Of a DNA stretch of 38,419 nucleotides, positions 11,459 through 19,496 are shown piece after piece. The notes below the pieces were generated by a model that saw nothing but the letters and a program-made list of their open reading frames with translations, was not told the DNA's origin and did not search any database. The translations under genes were made by a program, and so were the position numbers. Each line of letters begins with the position of its first letter. The first letter of the stretch is position 1. The DNA comes from Pseudomonadota bacterium. GTDB taxonomy: Bacteria > Pseudomonadota > Gammaproteobacteria > Acidiferrobacterales > Acidiferrobacteraceae. The stretch is taken from the NCBI GenBank assembly GCA_021784755.1, contig JAJYHM010000003.1:1-38419 (forward strand), given 5' to 3'.

Positions 11459-12190
11459 TTAGTGGAGGGTATTTTGGGCCAGCGCCTGGAAATAGTGGGT
11501 CATGACCGCGCGCACCCGCGCCGGGTATTTCACGACCTCCATCTGGCGCATGCCCTCGCGGAAAAAATCCTTCGCATCTCCCGGAAGACCTTGGATGAGG
11601 TCGTCGAAAACGCGTGACATGAGTTCGGTGTTATACGAGCGGGTCGCCACGATGGCCCGGTTCAGCTGAAGTATGCGCCACGGGCGCCCCTTGTCGGACT
11701 TATCGGTATCGGCTGCGATGTTGTCTGCGGTCGCGCTCATGAGGGCAGCCATGAAGGACGTCATGCCCTCAAGGCTCGCGGGTTCGTGAAGTTCATTGGC
11801 CAGCACCGCCAAGCCGTTTACAATGGGCTCCAGCGTGCGGACCTCTCCTTTGTGGCGCATGATCCAATCGCTTATAGATACGGCGAGAAGCTCGAGCTCA
11901 GCCTTTGCCTTCCCGAGACCAAGTTGCTGGCTTATGTCGATCAGCTCCACCAAGGCGAGCAGGCCCGTATCACCGAGGCGCGTGGCATCGTCGTCAGGCA
12001 AAGGCGCTTCTTCTCCATAGCGGTCGTCCAAATCGGCCAGCATGGTAAAGAATTTCTCCAATGTGGCGATGAGGGAGGAGGGGTCGCTTTCTCGGCTGGC
12101 ATGCCCCTGTGGGCGCCATGCGGCTAGGAGCATGCTCTCGATCTTTGGGAGGCGCTCAGGGACTCGGCGGAGTGCGGGTATTGGAATCAT
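11459..12190 (-). CDS. Conserved-looking helical protein of unknown function
   Basis: I do not recognise this 243-aa protein. It is soluble, without signal peptide or membrane segments, and looks almost entirely helical: long amphipathic stretches such as TGLLALVELIDISQQLGLGKAKAELELLAV and a C-terminal helix rich in Met, Arg and aromatic residues (REGMRQMEVVKYPARVRAVM). An acidic loop GEEAPLPDDDATRLGD sits near residue 65. I chose ATG 12190 over an in-frame start at 12244, which would run across the start of the divergent PHP-nuclease gene. It is transcribed divergently from that gene with 30 bp between starts. No catalytic motif is visible. Confidence 0.7.
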   Translation of the reverse strand: MIPIPALRRVPERLPKIESMLLAAWRPQGHASRESDPSSLIATLEKFFTMLADLDDRYGEEAPLPDDDATRLGDTGLLALVELIDISQQLGLGKAKAELELLAVSISDWIMRHKGEVRTLEPIVNGLAVLANELHEPASLEGMTSFMAALMSATADNIAADTDKSDKGRPWRILQLNRAIVATRSYNTELMSRVFDDLIQGLPGDAKDFFREGMRQMEVVKYPARVRAVMTHYFQALAQNTLH

Positions 12191-12220
12191 GGGACCTCGC
12201 GACCGGAAGGTGACATAAAA

Positions 12221-13066
12221 GTGTACTACGATTTGCATACGCATACAGTCTGGTCAGACGGGGAGCTTGAGCCCTCAGCACTGGTGGCGCATGCCGCGCG
12301 CGCTGGAGTTCGCGTCCTGGCGCTCACCGATCATGACACGACGGATGGCGTTGGTGAGGCCGCGGTCGCGGCTGATGGCCTCGGTCTGCAGTTTGTCCCG
12401 GGTGTCGAGTTATCGGTGACATGGCAGGGCCTGACTGTGCATATCGTCGGCCTCGGAGTCGATGTCGACAATGTCGGCCTAAAACAGGCCCTACTGGGGC
12501 TGCGATCCAAACGTCTGCAGCGTGGACAGGCTATCGTCCAGGCCCTGGAAGCGGCGGGTCTCGGTGATGCGCGGGCAATCCTGGAGCGCGACGGGATCGT
12601 GAGCCGTGTCCATGTCGCCGACTGGCTCGTGACAGGGGGGCATGCCCGCAATCGGGCGACGGCCTTTAAGCGTTTTCTGACACGCGGCGGCGTGGGCTAT
12701 GTCGCCGGCGAGTGGGCGGGACTGGAGGAGGCCGTAGGGTGGATTCTGAGTGCCGGCGGCGATGCCGTGCTCGCGCATCCTACACGTTACCGGTTGAGCG
12801 GGGGTCGTCTCCAACAGCTTGTGCGTGGTTTTGCCGAGGCGGGCGGGGCGGCCCTGGAGGTCGTCACCGCCGGGCTCGATGCGGGCGAGATGGGCCGTCT
12901 GGCGCGCCTCGCGCACCGTCATGGTTTGTGTGCCTCGGTGGGTTCGGACTTCCATAAAGTCCTCCCGTGGCGTTCCTTGCCGGGCGGGCTACCGAATTTG
13001 CCGGAAGGCTGTCGTCCGATCTGGGGGCGCTGGTCGCTTCCGATGTATGCGCAGGAGGTTTGCTGA
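12221..13066 (+). CDS. rnm: PHP-domain phosphoesterase, RNase AM (Rnm/YciV/TrpH) family
   Basis: A 281-aa PHP-fold metal enzyme. The N-terminal metal ligands are in DLHTHTVWSDGELEP, followed by ALTDHDTTDG, a conserved Glu in FVPGVELSVTW, a HPTRY element and the C-terminal GSDFHKVLPWR. The lid sequence DGIVSRVHVADWLVTGGHA is characteristic of the YciV/TrpH group. E. coli Rnm trims short RNAs and matures the 5' end of 23S rRNA; relatives hydrolyse 3',5'-bisphosphonucleosides. The start is GTG 12221 with GGAAGG about 10 nt upstream. The stop overlaps the yciO start (TGATG). The same neighbour pair, yciV-yciO, occurs in E. coli, which supports the identity. Confidence 0.93.
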   Translation: MYYDLHTHTVWSDGELEPSALVAHAARAGVRVLALTDHDTTDGVGEAAVAADGLGLQFVPGVELSVTWQGLTVHIVGLGVDVDNVGLKQALLGLRSKRLQRGQAIVQALEAAGLGDARAILERDGIVSRVHVADWLVTGGHARNRATAFKRFLTRGGVGYVAGEWAGLEEAVGWILSAGGDAVLAHPTRYRLSGGRLQQLVRGFAEAGGAALEVVTAGLDAGEMGRLARLAHRHGLCASVGSDFHKVLPWRSLPGGLPNLPEGCRPIWGRWSLPMYAQEVC

Positions 13067-13701
13067 TGGCCCAGTATCTGGTTATCCACCCTCGCAATCC
13101 GCAGGCGCGCCTGCTACGCGCGGCGGCGGATATCATCGCGAAGGGGGGTGTGATCGCTTATCCGACCGACTCGTGTTACGCGCTCGGCTGCGCGCTCGAG
13201 AACAAGGAAGGCCGAGACCGGATCTGCCGTCTGCGGGATTTGGATCCCAGGCACCCGTTTACGCTTGTCTGCCGGGATCTGTCCGACCTCGCAATCTATG
13301 CGCAAGTGGAGAACAGCGCCTATCGTGTCTTACGTGCGCATACTCCTGGGCCATACACCTTCGTGTTGCCCGCTACGCGCGAGGTACCACGGCGACTTCA
13401 GGATCCGAAGCGGCGCACGATCGGCTTGCGGGTCCCGGACCACATTGTGACGCAGGCCCTGTTGGCGCAGATCGGGGCCCCGCTTATGAGCGTGACTCTG
13501 ATCCTCCCCGGCGACGAGCAGCCGCTAGCGGATCCGCATGAAATTCGGGAACGTCTTGAGCATGTGGTGGACGCGGTGATCGATGGCGGGCCGTGCCCAG
13601 GTGATACCACGAGCGTGGTGGTTTGGGAGGGTCGGGAGTTTCGGGTTCACCGCGCCGGTATGGGCGAGACCTCGATGTTCGCGCCGCACGGGGGGGGCTG
13701 A
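13066..13701 (+). CDS. yciO: YciO, YrdC/Sua5-domain protein
   Basis: A 211-aa YrdC-fold protein closely matching the pattern of E. coli YciO: IHPRNPQARLLRAAADII, GGVIAYPTDSCYALGC, the CRDLSDL turn, HTPGPYTFVLPAT with EVPRRLQDPKRRTIGLRVP, and a C-terminal GGPCPGDTTSVV loop. The nucleotide-binding basic residues are present. YciO is related to the TsaC/Sua5 enzymes that make threonylcarbamoyl-AMP for tRNA t6A, but true TsaC is shorter or has different surface residues, so I do not assign t6A synthesis. The start ATG 13066 overlaps the previous stop and has AGGAGG at 13053-13058. An upstream in-frame start at 12967 lies inside rnm and is not used. Confidence 0.92.
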   Translation: MAQYLVIHPRNPQARLLRAAADIIAKGGVIAYPTDSCYALGCALENKEGRDRICRLRDLDPRHPFTLVCRDLSDLAIYAQVENSAYRVLRAHTPGPYTFVLPATREVPRRLQDPKRRTIGLRVPDHIVTQALLAQIGAPLMSVTLILPGDEQPLADPHEIRERLEHVVDAVIDGGPCPGDTTSVVVWEGREFRVHRAGMGETSMFAPHGGG

Positions 13702-13713
13702 TATACTCCGGCC

Positions 13714-14367
13714 ATGAGCGGGCTTACCTCCTTGCAAGAGTTTTCGATCTGGGCGCTGCCTGTGCTCTTTGCTGTGACTCTGCATGAGGTCGCCCATGGC
13801 TGGGTAGCCAAGCGTCTCGGTGATCCGACTGCACAACGTCTCGGGCGCCTGTCGTTGAATCCGATCAAACACATAGACCCCATAGGAACCGTCCTGATCC
13901 CGGGGCTCATGATCTTGATGGGGACCGGCTTCATATTCGGTTGGGCAAAGCCTGTGCCCATCACGTGGTCGAACCTCCGCAATCCGCGCCGGGACATGGC
14001 ATTGGTGGCGCTGGCGGGGCCGGGCGCCAACCTGCTCATGGCGATGCTATGGGCGCTGGTGCGTTGGTTGGCCGCCTATTTACCGTGGGGGTGGGTGGCG
14101 ACGCCGCTTGCGCTCATGGGCGCGGCCGGCATCGGGATAAACGTGGTTCTCATGGTCTTGAATCTCTTGCCCCTGCCGCCGCTGGATGGGAGCCGGGTCG
14201 TGACGGGCTTCTTGCCTGATCGTCTGGCTTGGCGTTACAGCCGTATCGAACCCTACGGCCTGTGGATATTGTTGTTGTTGGTCGGCACAGGCGCGCTCGG
14301 ATGGATCCTGGGTCCTCCTGTCTCGTTACTCCAGAAAATCATGTTCTCTCTCAGTAAGGCAGGCTAG
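13714..14367 (+). CDS. Site-2 protease family (M50) membrane metalloprotease
   Basis: A 217-aa polytopic membrane protein. The zinc motif HEVAH is at 24-28 within a first membrane segment (about 10-30), and the second motif is N150...LPPLDG with Asp 158 as the third metal ligand. Further membrane segments are near 56-76, 95-118, 128-152 and 178-200. This is the minimal M50 core without PDZ or CBS domains, as in small SpoIVFB-like homologs. Such enzymes cut substrates inside the membrane; the substrate here is unknown. It lies 12 nt after yciO, and the trpS ATG immediately follows its stop codon (TAG-ATG), so it is embedded in the rnm-to-glycosylase operon. Confidence 0.9.
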   Translation: MSGLTSLQEFSIWALPVLFAVTLHEVAHGWVAKRLGDPTAQRLGRLSLNPIKHIDPIGTVLIPGLMILMGTGFIFGWAKPVPITWSNLRNPRRDMALVALAGPGANLLMAMLWALVRWLAAYLPWGWVATPLALMGAAGIGINVVLMVLNLLPLPPLDGSRVVTGFLPDRLAWRYSRIEPYGLWILLLLVGTGALGWILGPPVSLLQKIMFSLSKAG

Positions 14368-15585
14368 ATGTCTACGGTTTTCCCGTCCGCTACGCGCGTT
14401 GTGTCCGGTATGCGTCCGACCGGCCGCCTCCACCTCGGACATTATCACGGTGTCCTGAAGAATTGGCTGCGGCTCCAGAACGAGTACGACTGCTTTTTCT
14501 TTATCGCGGATTGGCATGCCCTGACGACCCACTATGAGGATCCCGGGGTCATTGCCGAGAGCGTACGCGATATGGTCATCGATTGGCTGGCGGTGGGGAT
14601 CAACCCGCAGAGCGCTACTTTGTTTGTGCAGTCTGATGTCCCGCAGCATGCGGAGCTCCATCTGCTCTTGTCGATGATTACGCCGCTTGGCTGGTTGGAG
14701 CGCGTCCCCACGTTCAAAGACCAGCAAGAGAAGCTGCGCGAGCGGGATCTCGCGACCTACGGATTCCTTGGCTACCCGCTTCTGCAAAGCGCCGACATCC
14801 TGGCATACCGGGCGGCCTTTGTGCCCGTAGGTGAGGACCAGGTGTCCCACATCGAACTTTGTCGGGAGGTGGCGCGACGGTTCAATCATCTGTATGGACG
14901 AGAGGCGGATTTTCTCGAGAAGGCCGAGGAGGCCTTGCGTATCATGGGCCGTAAGGCCGCCAAGGCCTATAAGGAGTTGCGCGAGACCTATCTTGAGAGG
15001 GGTGATAAAGAGGCGCTGGAGACGGCGCGCGCGCTCGTCGAGCGCCAGGCGAATATGACCATGGGTGACAAGGAGCGCCTCCTGGGCTACCTGGAGGGGC
15101 ACGGTCGCTTGATTCTCGTGGAACCGCAAGCCTTGCTTACGCCGCAATCGCGTATGCCGGGGCTCGATGGGCAAAAGATGTCGAAGTCCTATGGAAACGT
15201 GATCGGGCTACGGGACGACCCGGATGTCCTCGCGAAGAAGTTGAAGACCATGCCCACCGACCCGGCGCGCAAGCGGCGGACGGATGTCGGAAATCCGGAA
15301 CTCTGCCCGGTCTGGCCCCTCCATGAGATCTATTCTTCGGAGGAAACCCGGGCTTGGGTCCGGGAGGGTTGTACCACGGCCGGAATCGGCTGCCTGCAGT
15401 GCAAGCAGCCCGTCATAGATGCCATGGTGGCCGAGCTTGCGCCCATCCGAGAGCGGGCCCGTGACCTCGAGGGCGACACTGGGCGGATCCGGACGGTCCT
15501 AGCTGAAGGCGCTCGTCGGGCGCGCGAGGCGGCCGATGAGACACTGCAGGATGTGCGGCGCGCCATGGGCCTTGCATGGGAGTGA
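14368..15585 (+). CDS. trpS: Tryptophanyl-tRNA synthetase
   Basis: A 405-aa class I synthetase that charges tRNA(Trp). SGMRPTGRLHLGHYHG holds the HIGH-type motif (HLGH at 22-25). The ATP-binding KMSKS is at about 270-274 in GLDGQKMSKSYGN. The Trp-binding region is seen in LQSADILAYRAAFVPVGEDQ. At 405 aa it is longer than E. coli TrpS (334 aa), with an additional stretch at about 185-255 (KAAKAYKELRETYLERGDK onward) between the Rossmann halves. This matches the longer form seen in some proteobacteria. The ATG directly follows the stop of the protease gene. Confidence 0.96.
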   Translation: MSTVFPSATRVVSGMRPTGRLHLGHYHGVLKNWLRLQNEYDCFFFIADWHALTTHYEDPGVIAESVRDMVIDWLAVGINPQSATLFVQSDVPQHAELHLLLSMITPLGWLERVPTFKDQQEKLRERDLATYGFLGYPLLQSADILAYRAAFVPVGEDQVSHIELCREVARRFNHLYGREADFLEKAEEALRIMGRKAAKAYKELRETYLERGDKEALETARALVERQANMTMGDKERLLGYLEGHGRLILVEPQALLTPQSRMPGLDGQKMSKSYGNVIGLRDDPDVLAKKLKTMPTDPARKRRTDVGNPELCPVWPLHEIYSSEETRAWVREGCTTAGIGCLQCKQPVIDAMVAELAPIRERARDLEGDTGRIRTVLAEGARRAREAADETLQDVRRAMGLAWE

Positions 15586-15589
15586 GAAA

Positions 15590-16357
15590 ATGAGCGCGGT
15601 GCTGGTCCGTGGCGAGGCATGGTCGAAGATTCCGGACGACCTTTATATCCCCCCTGACGCCCTTGAGGTGATACTGGAGGAGTTTGCGGGCCCGCTCGAC
15701 CTCCTTCTTTATCTGATCCGCCGCGACAACATCGATGTGCTTGACATCCCAATGGCGGAGGTGACTCGCCAGTATATGGTCTATGTGGAGATCATGAAGG
15801 CGATAAAACTTGAGCTTGCCGCCGATTATCTCGTTATGGCGGCGATGTTGGCGGAGATTAAATCACGCATGCTCCTTCCCCGGCCCATATCCAGTCCGGA
15901 GGAAGAGGCCGATCCGCGCGCCGAGCTCGTGCGCAGACTTCTGGAATACGAACGCTACCAAGCCGCCTGCGAGAATCTCGATAAGAGGGTACGCGTTGGC
16001 CGCGAGCTTTTTTTGCCCGAGATTTCAATGGAGGCTCGTAGCTTGGAGCGGCCGCTTCCGACGGTTTCCCTGGAGGACCTCTTGAGCGCCCTGCGCGTCG
16101 TTTTGCAGCGGGAAGAGGCCTTTGCCCATCACCGCATCATGCGTGAACCACTATCCGTGAGAGAGCGCATGACGCGCATCCTCGAAAGGATTCACTCGGA
16201 CGGTTTTACGGAGTTCTCGGGATTGTTTGAGATAGGAGAGGGGAAGCGAGGGATAGTCGTGACCTTTCTCGCGATCCTGGAGTTAGTGAGAGAGTCGCTC
16301 GTTATGATGGTCCAGAACGAACCATTCGCCCCGATTCACTTAAAGGCCGCCGCATGA
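15590..16357 (+). CDS. scpA: Segregation and condensation protein A
   Basis: ScpA is the kleisin that bridges the SMC heads. This 255-aa protein has the N-terminal kleisin motif FAGPLDLLLYLIRRDNIDVLDIPMAEVT, then DYLVMAAMLAEIKSRMLLPRP, an acidic linker, and a C-terminal winged-helix FTEFSGLFEI...IVVTFLAILELVRE that binds the SMC cap. ATG 15590, 4 nt after trpS with GGGAGTGAG just upstream, is preferred to an in-frame start at 15536 inside trpS. The stop overlaps scpB as ATGA. With smc at 3205 the complete condensin is encoded in this window. Confidence 0.96.
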   Translation: MSAVLVRGEAWSKIPDDLYIPPDALEVILEEFAGPLDLLLYLIRRDNIDVLDIPMAEVTRQYMVYVEIMKAIKLELAADYLVMAAMLAEIKSRMLLPRPISSPEEEADPRAELVRRLLEYERYQAACENLDKRVRVGRELFLPEISMEARSLERPLPTVSLEDLLSALRVVLQREEAFAHHRIMREPLSVRERMTRILERIHSDGFTEFSGLFEIGEGKRGIVVTFLAILELVRESLVMMVQNEPFAPIHLKAAA

Positions 16358-17025
16358 GCGACATTCGCGTTCGAGACATCGTGCAGGCTGCGTTGCTTGT
16401 GGCAGGCGAGCCGCTCACTCTAGAGCGTTTGGGGTCGCTATTCGCTGACGAGGCTCAGCCGGAGCGCGCGACGCTTCTGGACGCCCTGGAGGAGATTCGC
16501 ATCGCGTGTGCCGAGGGGCCCTTGGAGCTGCAATGCATCGATCGCGCTTATAGACTGCAGACGCGTGCGGAATATGCACCATGGCTCAATCGCCTGTTTG
16601 CCGAGCGGCCTGCGCGGTATTCGCGGGCGGTTCTTGAGACCCTCGCGATCATCGCTTATCGGCAGCCGACGACCCGGGGGGAGATCGAAGCCATCCGGGG
16701 TGTGGCGGTGAGTTCGGATATCATAAAGACATTGCTCTCACGGGAGTGGATTCGCCAGGTAGGGACCAAAGAGGTCCCGGGCAGGCCAGCCTTATATGGG
16801 ACGACGCGGGCATTTCTGGAACACTTTAATCTCACATCGCTCGGAGATCTGCCCTCCTTGAGCGAATTGCGCGTAGTGGCGGTGGATCAAGCCGGGCAGG
16901 CCGCTGAGGCCCACGATACTGAGGCCCACGATACTGAGGCCCACGATACTGAGGCCCATGACGCTGAGGCCCATGACGCTGAGGCCCATGACGCTGAGAG
17001 GGACCGGTCGGAGGCCGCGGGGTGA
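16354..17025 (+). CDS. scpB: Segregation and condensation protein B with a repetitive C-terminal tail
   Basis: ScpB dimers bind ScpA in the SMC complex. This 223-aa protein has two winged-helix domains: DIVQAALLVAGEPLTLERLGSLF at the start, then YSRAVLETLAIIAYRQPTTRGEIEAIRG, and REWIRQVGTKEVPGRPALYGTT. The core ends near residue 183. The tail is unusual: six pentapeptides (three EAHDT, then three EAHDA) encoded by a perfect 15-bp tandem repeat, followed by ERDRSEAAG. The stop overlaps the rluB GTG by 4 nt. Confidence 0.95.
   Translation: MSDIRVRDIVQAALLVAGEPLTLERLGSLFADEAQPERATLLDALEEIRIACAEGPLELQCIDRAYRLQTRAEYAPWLNRLFAERPARYSRAVLETLAIIAYRQPTTRGEIEAIRGVAVSSDIIKTLLSREWIRQVGTKEVPGRPALYGTTRAFLEHFNLTSLGDLPSLSELRVVAVDQAGQAAEAHDTEAHDTEAHDTEAHDAEAHDAEAHDAERDRSEAAG
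16906..16995 (+). repeat. Six-copy 15-bp in-frame tandem repeat in scpB
   Basis: Units 1-3 (16906-16950) read GAGGCCCACGATACT and units 4-6 (16951-16995) read GAGGCCCATGACGCT. They are identical within each block and differ at three positions between blocks. The period is a multiple of three, so copy-number change would keep the frame. The block structure implies two successive expansions. The encoded peptide is acidic with one His per unit. Confidence 0.97.
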
Positions 17026-17771
17026 GCGAAAAACTGCAGAAAGTTCTCGCGCAACGAGGACTTGGATCACGGCGCGAAATGGAGCGTGTCATCGTCGCCG
17101 GCCGAGTGAGGGTGGGCGGACGTGTCGCGACCCTGGGGGAACGCGTCAATCCCGGCGAGGAGATCGTCATTGACGGTTGGCGTTTGGGACATAAGCCGCC
17201 ACCTCCAAGTCGCGTTCTCATGTATCACAAGATGGCCGGTGAGATGTGTACGCGTAGCGACCCCAAAGGGCGGCCGCTCGTATTCGACAAGCTTCCCCCC
17301 ATTCGACAGGGGCGGTGGGTGGCGGTCGGTCGCTTGGACGTCAATTCGTCGGGCCTCATGCTGTTTACCACCGACGGGGAGCTTGCAGCGCGGCTCATGC
17401 ATCCGTCGACTGAGGTCGTGCGGCGGTACGCGGTGCGAGTCCTGGGTCGCGCCAACCCGAACGCCCTTGATCAACTCACCCGCGGCGTCGTCTTGGAAGA
17501 TGGGCTTGCACACTTTACGGATATGCAAGATGCCGGTGGGGATGGCGCCAATCACTGGTATCAGGTGAGTATCATGGAGGGACGTAAACGCGAGGTCCGG
17601 CGCTTGTTTGCGGCGGTCGGTCTCGTCGTGAGCCGCCTGATTCGCATCGCCTATGGGCCGGTGGACCTCCCTCGGACCCTGCGGCCCGGCTGCACCCGCG
17701 CCCTTCCCGCGCCGGCGGTGGCCGCGCTTTACGCCGCCGCGGGCTTGTCTGCCCCGCAAAAGACCCGGTGA
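17022..17771 (+). CDS. rluB: 23S rRNA pseudouridine synthase RluB
   Basis: A 249-aa pseudouridine synthase of the RsuA/RluB family, expected to modify U2605 of 23S rRNA (E. coli numbering). An N-terminal S4 RNA-binding domain (about 1-60, EKLQKVLAQRGLGSRREMER) precedes the catalytic domain, whose motif GRLDVNSSGLMLFTTDG carries the catalytic Asp 106. The later motif MEGRKREVRRLFAAVGLVVSRLIRI is typical of RluB. There is no long basic C-terminal tail. GTG 17022 overlaps scpB by 4 nt. The scpA-scpB-rluB order is widespread in proteobacteria. Confidence 0.95.
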   Translation: MSEKLQKVLAQRGLGSRREMERVIVAGRVRVGGRVATLGERVNPGEEIVIDGWRLGHKPPPPSRVLMYHKMAGEMCTRSDPKGRPLVFDKLPPIRQGRWVAVGRLDVNSSGLMLFTTDGELAARLMHPSTEVVRRYAVRVLGRANPNALDQLTRGVVLEDGLAHFTDMQDAGGDGANHWYQVSIMEGRKREVRRLFAAVGLVVSRLIRIAYGPVDLPRTLRPGCTRALPAPAVAALYAAAGLSAPQKTR

Positions 17772-18451
17772 AGGCGCGGAAGCTCATTGCGGTCTATCAC
17801 GATCTTCTTGCCCACTACGGGCCGCGCCACTGGTGGCCTGCCAACACCCCCTTCGAGGTTATGGTAGGGGCGGTCCTGACCCAGAATACCTCGTGGACCA
17901 ATGTGGAGCGTGCCCTTGATCGATTAAGGGCGGTGGTGGCATTGGAGCCATGGGCCATTGCGGCATTGCCGGTGGATGTTTTGGCCGATGCGCTGCGTCC
18001 AGCCGGCTACTATAACGTGAAGGAACGCAGGCTCCGGGCCTTGTGCCAGTGGGTTGTCGATCAAGGGGGGATGGAGGCGCTCCACGGGATGGAGACGCGG
18101 GCGTTGCGAGCGGCGCTTTTGGGGGTCCACGGCGTGGGGCCGGAGACCGCCGACGACATCGTTCTCTACGCGTTCGAGCGCCCCGTTTTCGTCATCGATG
18201 CCTATACCCGCCGACTCTTTGCGCGGCTCGGTTTTGTACGCGGCCAGGAGACGTACGAGGGACTTAGGGCCCGGTTTGAGCGCGCCTTGCCGCCGGATAC
18301 GGCTCTCTATAATGAATACCACGCACTCATCGTGCAGCACGCGAAGATGATCTGCCGTACGAAGCCTGTTTGCGATGCCTGTATCTTGTGGGCATGCTGT
18401 CCCGCGAGGCAGTCTTTTGGGCGTCACGGTCGCAAAACTGCGTTCCCTTGA
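17768..18451 (+). CDS. Endonuclease III-related HhH-GPD DNA glycosylase, Fe-S type, lacking the lyase lysine
   Basis: A 227-aa base-excision repair protein. The HhH-GPD core includes FEVMVGAVLTQNTSWTNVERAL (30-51), the hairpin HGVGPETADD (121-130) and VIDAYTRR with the catalytic Asp 144. Four cysteines, C196, C202, C205 and C210 or C211, make a C-terminal 4Fe-4S loop. In Nth the hairpin is followed by a catalytic Lys (LPGVGRKTA); here that position is Glu 126. By analogy with MutY, Mig and MagIII-like proteins this predicts a monofunctional glycosylase without beta-lyase activity. Substrate unknown. GTG 17768 overlaps the rluB stop by 4 nt, making it the last gene of the coupled operon. Confidence 0.88.
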   Translation: MKARKLIAVYHDLLAHYGPRHWWPANTPFEVMVGAVLTQNTSWTNVERALDRLRAVVALEPWAIAALPVDVLADALRPAGYYNVKERRLRALCQWVVDQGGMEALHGMETRALRAALLGVHGVGPETADDIVLYAFERPVFVIDAYTRRLFARLGFVRGQETYEGLRARFERALPPDTALYNEYHALIVQHAKMICRTKPVCDACILWACCPARQSFGRHGRKTAFP

Positions 18452-18476
18452 ACGTAAGTCAATATAAGGAGAGGTG

Positions 18477-19178
18477 ATGGTCGGGAGACGGGCAATGGCG
18501 GTCTTGCTGGGGGCCATATTCTTAGGGGGCTGCGCGACCACGGGGACGCGCCCGGCGCATGGTTCGGATGACCCCTTCAAGCCCGTGAACAGGAAGATTT
18601 TCGCCTTCAACCAGCACCTAGATAGGATCTTGCTGAAGCCGACCGCCGAGGCCTACACAGGCCTCACGCCGCTGCCCTTGCGGCGTGGGGTGAGCGACTT
18701 CTTTTCCAACCTGGATGACATAAAGGTCATTCTTAACGAATCACTCCAAGGCCGTGTTCGTCCAGCACTTCTGGAGACTGCTCGCTTTGTCGTGAATTCC
18801 ACTTTAGGCATGGTGGGTTTGGTCGACGTGGCGACCCCTATGGGCTTGCGGGCCCACGGCGCGGGCTTCGGTGAGACCTTGGGGGTGTGGGGTGTGCGTA
18901 GTGGTCCCTATATCGTTTTGCCGCTGTTTGGACCGAGCGATGTCCGCGATGCCCTTGGGCTCGGTTTGGACAGCTTCGCGAACCCGCAAAGCTATTTGAG
19001 TAACCCGTCGGCACTGTGGGGCACCTATGCGACCCAACTCGTCGATACGCGCTCGCACTACCTTCATCAGGGTTTACTGATGCGGCTTGCCTCCGGTGGT
19101 CATGAATACAGCTTCGTGCGCGACGCGTTCTGGCAAAAGCGACGGGCGCTGATGCGAGCGCGTCGCAGCGGGCAATAG
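18477..19178 (+). CDS. mlaA: MlaA (VacJ) family lipoprotein
   Basis: MlaA is the outer-membrane component of the Mla pathway, which removes misplaced phospholipids from the outer leaflet and returns them to the inner membrane. This 233-aa protein has a signal peptide ending in lipobox FLGGC, then [39 protein letters not shown] and [18 protein letters not shown], all diagnostic. ATG 18477 is favoured over the in-frame GTG 18474 because AAGGAGAG lies at a better distance. The other mla genes are not adjacent. It begins 25 nt after the glycosylase gene and may read through from that operon. Confidence 0.95.
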   Translation: MVGRRAMAVLLGAIFLGGCATTGTRPAHGSDDPFKPVNRKIFAFNQHLDRILLKPTAEAYTGLTPLPLRRGVSDFFSNLDDIKVILNESLQGRVRPALLETARFVVNSTLGMVGLVDVATPMGLRAHGAGFGETLGVWGVRSGPYIVLPLFGPSDVRDALGLGLDSFANPQSYLSNPSALWGTYATQLVDTRSHYLHQGLLMRLASGGHEYSFVRDAFWQKRRALMRARRSGQ

Positions 19179-19252
19179 GATTCCTTTTCTTGTCTTATCC
19201 GGGTAAACTCCACGGCTTTCTGCGCCTTAACGGGCGTTTCATTGGGGGTAAT

Positions 19253-19492
19253 ATGGTAACGATACGCTTGGCCCGTCGTGGCGCGAACAAGCGACCTTTC
19301 TATTCAATCGTCGTGGCGGACAAGCGTCGCGCGGCGAGCGGCGCGTTTATCGAGCGGGTCGGGTTCTTCAACCCGGTGGCGAGCGGCGCCGAGGAGCGGC
19401 TACGCGTCGATCGCGAGCGGGTCCAGTATTGGCTGGAGCGGGGCGCCCAGGCGTCCGAGCGGGTCGTGGGGCTGCTGAAGACCGCCCCCTGA
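19253..19492 (+). CDS. rpsP: 30S ribosomal protein S16
   Basis: A 79-aa ribosomal protein beginning [23 protein letters not shown], followed by [12 protein letters not shown] and the [14 protein letters not shown] helix. It is slightly short at the C-terminus relative to E. coli S16 (82 aa). ATG 19253 has a GGGGG just upstream. An in-frame start at 19190 would give an atypical N-terminal extension. It heads the rpsP-rimM-trmD-rplS cluster, whose order is conserved across bacteria. Confidence 0.98.
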   Translation: MVTIRLARRGANKRPFYSIVVADKRRAASGAFIERVGFFNPVASGAEERLRVDRERVQYWLERGAQASERVVGLLKTAP

Positions 19493-19496
19493 CATT

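Noticed and set aside
16906-16995. Tandem repeat considered as a CRISPR-like array
   Set aside because: Units are 15 bp, contiguous without spacers, and translated in frame within scpB.
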